Below are positions 5,388 to 7,855 of a stretch of DNA of 7,855 bases, piece after piece. The stretch covers positions 1 to 7,855 of the forward strand of contig CAYJRR010000172.1 of assembly GCA_964372275.1 (NCBI GenBank), given 5' to 3'. The notes beneath the pieces are model-generated. The model saw only the letters and a program-made list of their open reading frames with translations, was not told where the DNA came from and ran no database searches. The DNA comes from CAYJRR01 sp964372275 [NCBI: uncultured bacterium]. GTDB taxonomy: Bacteria; CAYJRR01. Made by a program: the position numbers and the translations under genes. How positions within the stretch are numbered: the first letter of the stretch is position 1; every line of letters begins with the position of its first letter.

Positions 5388-5933
5388 GTGGTTCGGACGC
5401 GCTCGGGCTTCGGGTGCCTTTGCCTGGCGATCGCCGCGCTCGGTTGCGGCGGGTCGCCGCCCGACCCCATCGCGCCGGCTTCGCGCCCCGGCGCCGGCAG
5501 CATCACCGCCGTGGCGCAGGGGGCGGTCGGTCCGGCGCGCTCGCTGGCGGTCGACTACGCGGCCGCGGGGATCTCGGGCGCCGATCCGGCTCGACAGCTG
5601 GTGATCGTCGGCGTCTTCCGTGACGGCCGGGTCGACGACACCCTCGACCTGGAGACGCTCTCGATCTCCGTCCCGATCTCGGAGCTGGGGTCGGCGACGA
5701 ACGGCGTCGTCGACCTGATGGTCGACGGCTCCCAGCTCAACGTGCTGCTCGAAGGGACCTCCGGCAGCGAAACGCTGGTCCTCTCGCCGGAGGAGGTTCG
5801 GGGGACGCTGCACCTACGCTTCGACGCTCCTCCCCGCGCCGGGATCGTGCTCCGCGGGGACTTCTCGCTCGAAGTCGCGTCCGCGCGACTCAAGCTCGAG
5901 GGGGAGCTCGAGGTCCCGGTCCTCGGCGGATAG
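5388..5933 (+). CDS. Small predicted lipoprotein of unknown function
   Basis: This is a 181-residue protein with a GTG start. An in-frame TGA at 5379-5381 means no earlier start is possible. Residues 1-19 form a short signal peptide (MVRTRSGFGCLCLAIAALG) with Cys20 in an ALGC lipobox; Gly-Gly-Ser-Pro follows, without Asp at +2, so outer-membrane placement is likely. A Pro/Gly-rich linker runs to about residue 38. The rest alternates hydrophobic and polar residues as in a beta-sandwich: RQLVIVGVFRDG (69-80), VVDLMVDGSQLNVLLEG (107-123), and HLRFDAPP with IVLRGDFSLEVASARLKLEG. I do not recognise the family and see no active-site pattern. The next gene, a TPR-zincin fusion, begins 32 bases later on the same strand, so the two are probably cotranscribed, though nothing shows a physical link. 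Divergent from the TPR gene at 5182. Confidence 0.75.
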   Translation: MVRTRSGFGCLCLAIAALGCGGSPPDPIAPASRPGAGSITAVAQGAVGPARSLAVDYAAAGISGADPARQLVIVGVFRDGRVDDTLDLETLSISVPISELGSATNGVVDLMVDGSQLNVLLEGTSGSETLVLSPEEVRGTLHLRFDAPPRAGIVLRGDFSLEVASARLKLEGELEVPVLGG

Positions 5934-5965
5934 CCGACCGCCCGGATCTCCCTCCTTTCGAACCC

Positions 5966-6769
5966 ATGTCCGTCCTCGAGGAGACGGTCGAACAGGCCTA
6001 CGAAGCGCTCGACGCGGGGGAGATCGAACGGGCGATCCTCCTCGGCCGTCGCGCGTTGGAGATCGCCCCGCGCGATCCCGACGCCCACTTCGTCGTCGGC
6101 TCCGCGTTGTTCGAGAGCGGCGACGCCACCGGCGCGCTCCCCCACCTGGAGGCGGCCGCCGGCGCGTCGCCGGACAGCGCCGACGCGCTCTGCGCGCTGG
6201 GGGCCGCCTTCGTCGAGTCGCTCCGCGTGTCGGAGGCGAGGCCGGTCCTGGAACGCGCCATCGCCCTCGACCGCGACCTCGCCGACGCCCACTTCTGGCT
6301 CGGCGTGATCGACGAGCGCGCCGGGGATCGCGAGGAGGCGGACCGCCGCTTCGAACGAGCGCACCGTCTCGACCCGGACAGCCATCCCACGCCGTTCCGC
6401 GTCGACCCACCCGAGTTCCTCCGCCTGGTGGAGCAGGCGATCGCGCGCCTCCCGGCCGACTTCCGCGCCGAGCTCGAGAACCTGGCGATCGTCGTCGAGC
6501 CGCTGCCCGACGACCGCACCCTCGCCGGCGATCCCCCCCTCTCCCCGCTCCTGCTCGGACTTCAGGTCGGCACGCCGCTCGACGAACGCCTTCCCAGCGG
6601 CCCGCGCGGCGAGCTGCCGGGAACGATCTTCCTCTTCCAGCGCAACATCGAGCGGGTCTCCCGCGACCGCGCGCAGCTCCTGGAGGAGATCGAGACGACG
6701 CTCCTCCACGAGATCGGACATTTCCTCGGCCTCGACGAGGACGAGGTGCACGATCGCGGCCTGGAGTAG
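5966..6769 (+). CDS. TPR domain fused to a Zincin_1-family metallopeptidase domain
   Basis: This is a 267-residue protein in two halves. Residues about 4-138 are four TPR units, for example EIERAILLGRRALEIAPRDP (19-38) and DREEADRRFERAHRLDPDS (121-139). Residues about 145-262 match Zincin_1 (PF06262, the 'metallopeptidase family protein' group): FLRLVEQAIARLPADFRAEL, then ENLAIVVEPLPDD, the LLLGLQVGTPL segment, PGTIFLFQRNIER, and the zinc helix TTLLHEIGHFLGLDEDEV. His248, Glu249 and His252 make the HExxH motif, and Gly255-Leu-Asp257-Glu258 follows as in the family, where Asp is a candidate third ligand. Free-standing family members are about 110-130 residues, so the TPR half is an addition. 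Neither signal peptide nor membrane segment is present, so it should be cytoplasmic. Substrate is unknown; the TPR half may recruit it. ATG 5966 lacks a strong ribosome site; coupling to the gene 32 bases upstream is possible. Confidence 0.87.
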   Translation: MSVLEETVEQAYEALDAGEIERAILLGRRALEIAPRDPDAHFVVGSALFESGDATGALPHLEAAAGASPDSADALCALGAAFVESLRVSEARPVLERAIALDRDLADAHFWLGVIDERAGDREEADRRFERAHRLDPDSHPTPFRVDPPEFLRLVEQAIARLPADFRAELENLAIVVEPLPDDRTLAGDPPLSPLLLGLQVGTPLDERLPSGPRGELPGTIFLFQRNIERVSRDRAQLLEEIETTLLHEIGHFLGLDEDEVHDRGLE

Positions 6770-6804
6770 GTCGCCGCCCCCTCCGGGACTCCGGTCGGCG
6801 TCCG

Positions 6805-7278
6805 CTACTTCATGATCTTTTCGATCGTGTCCCGCGCCCGCTCCTCGATCGACGCGTTCAGGAGGCGGGTGACTTCGGGGTAGTCCATCAGCACGCGCGA
6901 CACCTTCCGTCGCTGGAACATCACCAGCGTCGACGGAGCGGCGGCGGTGACGGTCGCGGTCCGCGGCTGCGCGGTGATCACCGCGACCTCCCCGAAGACG
7001 TCGCCGGCCGAAAGCGTCGCGAGCGTCAGGCGCTCCGCCCCTTTGGCGGTCGTCACCTCGACGCGGCCGTCCTTGATGAAGAAGAACGAATCCCCCGTCT
7101 CCCCTTCGGTGACGATCACCTCGCCCGGGGCGTAGCTCTTCACCACCCCTCCGTCGAGCAGGCGGCGGCGGCCGGGCGGATCGAGGTTCCGGAAGAGCGG
7201 GCTCTTCTCGATCAGCGGCTCGAGCGCGGAGTCGTCCAACGTGGGCCTGGACGGGTTCGCTTCGCCGGTGTCGGCCAT
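6805..7278 (-). CDS. Stand-alone cyclic nucleotide-binding (CNB) domain protein
   Basis: This 157-residue protein is a single CNB domain with no DNA-binding, kinase, channel or transport part. Residues 27-46 are the entry helix and first strand (PLFRNLDPPGRRRLLDGGVV). Then come YAPGEVIVTEGETGDSFFFI (49-68) and KDGRVEVTT. The phosphate-binding cassette is FGEVAVITAQPRT (95-107), with Glu97 and Arg106, the residues that hold ribose and phosphate in cAMP-binding members, so ligand binding looks possible. A helix with VLMDYPEVTRLLNASIEER closes the domain. Lacking an HTH, it is not a CRP-type regulator and probably acts through a partner. ATG 7278 has AGGGGAT just upstream, overlapping the stop of the pilin gene (7 bases between the genes), so both are likely translated from one message. 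It converges on the zincin gene, with 35 bases between them. Confidence 0.9.
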   Translation of the reverse strand: MADTGEANPSRPTLDDSALEPLIEKSPLFRNLDPPGRRRLLDGGVVKSYAPGEVIVTEGETGDSFFFIKDGRVEVTTAKGAERLTLATLSAGDVFGEVAVITAQPRTATVTAAAPSTLVMFQRRKVSRVLMDYPEVTRLLNASIEERARDTIEKIMK

Positions 7279-7280
7279 CG

Positions 7281-7287
7281 ATCCCCT
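7281..7287 (-). promoter_or_regulatory. CNB ribosome binding site overlapping the pilin stop
   Basis: On the minus strand AGGGGAT ends two bases before ATG 7278, giving about four bases between the AGGGG core and the ATG. It overlaps the TAG stop of the pilin gene (7286-7288), so ribosomes ending on the pilin would sit on the CNB start site. This arrangement favours translational coupling. Confidence 0.6.
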
Positions 7288-7513
7288 ACGGGCCGACCTG
7301 CATGGCGCCGCTTCCGCCGTCGTTGTTGGTCAGCCCTTGCGAGTAGTTCTGCATCAAGGCGTCCCCCGCTTGCTGCGGCGGACTCGACGGATCGGAAAAC
7401 CAGGCGAGCACGGCCAGAACCGCGATGCTGATCACCGAGACGACGACCATGTATTCGGTGGTCGACTGCCCGCCGCATCGTCGAAGCGGTCGCGAGAGAA
7501 ACATGCCATCCAT
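7286..7513 (-). CDS. Flp-type / class III type IV pilin-like protein
   Basis: This is a 75-residue small protein with a prepilin N-terminus: a basic leader MDGMFLSRPLRRCGG, then QSTTEYMVVVSVISIAVLA and a short hydrophilic tail. Cleavage after Gly15 would give mature Gln-Ser-Thr-Thr-Glu-Tyr, with Glu at +5 and Tyr at +6, the signature of Flp/Tad pilins and of archaeal-style class III signal peptides. The hydrophobic helix covers about residues 22-39. The tail (40-75) is rich in Pro, Gln, Asn and Gly. A prepilin peptidase should process it, and it would then sit in the inner membrane or join a pilus-like fibre. No tad, cpa or peptidase gene is in the window. ATG 7513 is preferred over the ATG at 7504 because GGGAAGGGG lies eight bases upstream. 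It is followed by the CNB gene. Confidence 0.8.
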   Translation of the reverse strand: MDGMFLSRPLRRCGGQSTTEYMVVVSVISIAVLAVLAWFSDPSSPPQQAGDALMQNYSQGLTNNDGGSGAMQVGP

Positions 7514-7521
7514 GGTACCGG

Positions 7522-7530
7522 CCCCTTCCC
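7522..7530 (-). promoter_or_regulatory. Ribosome binding site of the pilin gene
   Basis: On the minus strand this reads GGGAAGGGG, eight bases before ATG 7513. It favours that start over ATG 7504. No convincing minus-strand promoter is visible between here and asnS: a TTGACG further upstream has no acceptable -10 at normal spacing. Confidence 0.55.
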
Positions 7531-7567
7531 GAGCCCGTCAACGCGACCGCCCGGTCCCGGTTTTCGC

Positions 7568-7596
7568 TTGACCCCCCCACGGAAGGTTTCAACAAT
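7568..7596 (+). promoter_or_regulatory. Putative sigma70-like promoter of asnS
   Basis: TTGACC (7568-7573, five of six to the -35 consensus), a 17-base spacer, then AACAAT (7591-7596, four of six to the -10 consensus). The predicted start near 7603 leaves a leader of about 20 bases with a weak GGA at 7614-7616 before ATG 7623. Confidence 0.45.
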
Positions 7597-7622
7597 GCAG
7601 CGGTTTTCGTCTCGGAACGACG

Positions 7623-7855
7623 ATGGACTTTTCCACCATCCAGGAGATCTCGCGCGCGGGGGAGGCGTTCCACGGGAAGGAGGTCACCCTCAAGGGGTGG
7701 GTCTACAACTTCCGGACGAGCGGAAAGCTCGTCTTCCTCCAGCTGCGGGACGGGACGGGGATCGTCCAGTGCGTCGTCTCGAGAGCGGAGGTTCCGGCCG
7801 CCGCATGGGAGACGGCGACCGCCTTCACCCAGGAGTCGTCGGTCGAGGTCGATGG
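7623..7855 (+). CDS. asnS: Asparagine--tRNA ligase, N-terminal fragment
   Basis: The window ends inside this gene; 77 full codons are visible. The protein starts MDFSTIQEISRAGEAFHGKE, continues VTLKGWVYNFRTSGKLVFLQ and LRDGTGIVQCVV, and ends at QESSVEVDG. This is the N-terminal OB-fold that binds the anticodon in class IIb synthetases. 'GWV-x-x-x-R-x-S-G-K-x-x-F-L-x-L-R-D-G-T-G' is the asparaginyl form; aspartyl enzymes usually show R-D-x-G-G and L-R-D-R here, so AsnRS is preferred. The full enzyme charges tRNA-Asn with asparagine in the cytoplasm; the catalytic motifs 1-3 lie outside the window. ATG 7623 is the first suitable in-frame start. The nearby ATG at 7594 is out of frame. It is divergent from the pilin gene, with 109 bases between them. 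Confidence 0.93.
   Translation, partial: MDFSTIQEISRAGEAFHGKEVTLKGWVYNFRTSGKLVFLQLRDGTGIVQCVVSRAEVPAAAWETATAFTQESSVEVD

Noticed and set aside
4463-5623. A 386-codon plus-strand frame opposite the TPR gene
   Set aside because: It runs antisense to the TPR gene, crosses the divergent promoter region and enters the 5388 lipoprotein gene in another frame. No domain or signal is seen, and high GC explains the lack of stops.
5555-6751. A 398-codon minus-strand frame opposite the lipoprotein and zincin genes
   Set aside because: It is the antisense of two genes with clear products (lipobox; TPR plus HEIGH). The translation is Arg/Glu/Ala-rich without a recognisable fold.
6770-6804. Hairpin between the convergent zincin and CNB genes
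   Set aside because: CCGG-GACT-CCGG gives a 4-bp stem and CGCCG/CGGCG an outer 5-bp stem, but there is no T-run on either strand. It is too weak to call a terminator.

Overview
The window is about 7.9 kb of GC-rich, gene-dense DNA from the chromosome of a Gram-negative bacterium. Three predicted outer-surface lipoproteins, an Asp-rich linker after a lipoprotein cysteine, an FG-GAP propeller protein, a Uma2-type nuclease and a Flp-type pilin resemble what is seen in Myxococcota, Acidobacteriota and related delta-type lineages. Codon preference and protein style are the only basis for this, so the phylum stays open. I see no tRNA or rRNA gene, CRISPR array, transposase or attachment site.

Layout. 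(1) 1-192: C-terminal end of an aldo/keto reductase, cut by the window edge. (2) 365-952: Uma2-family PD-(D/E)XK protein. (3) 1121-2974: 617-residue lipoprotein with a cadherin-like beta-sandwich followed by seven 67-residue FG-GAP repeats, predicted to be a seven-bladed propeller. (4) 3062-4336, minus: 424-residue lipoprotein with an Asp7 linker and a pre-peptidase-C-like C-terminus. It converges on gene 3, and a strong hairpin lies between their ends. (5) 4523-5182, minus: TPR protein with a very basic tail, with its own intrinsic terminator. (6) 5388-5933, plus: small lipoprotein of unknown function. (7) 5966-6769, plus: TPR domain fused to a Zincin_1 metallopeptidase domain (HEIGH). (8) 7286-7513 then 6805-7278, both minus: Flp-type pilin followed 7 bases later by a stand-alone cyclic-nucleotide-binding protein. 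(9) 7623 to the right edge, plus: N-terminus of asparaginyl-tRNA synthetase.

Working relationships. Genes 6 and 7 look like a two-gene operon (32-base gap) read from a sigma70-like promoter whose predicted start lies almost at the GTG codon. Genes 5 and 6 are divergent and share a 205-base control region. The pilin and CNB genes are closely coupled, because the CNB ribosome site overlaps the pilin stop codon. Genes 3 and 4 are separate lipoprotein units. No gap between genes exceeds 300 bases; the larger ones (193-364, 953-1120, 4337-4522, 5183-5387, 7514-7622) hold only the promoter, ribosome-site, terminator and palindrome signals listed.

I did not find a clearly undescribed system. The most interesting items are the very regular propeller lipoprotein with its composition break, the TPR-zincin fusion beside an unknown lipoprotein, the pilin/CNB pair, and the probable leaderless starts.
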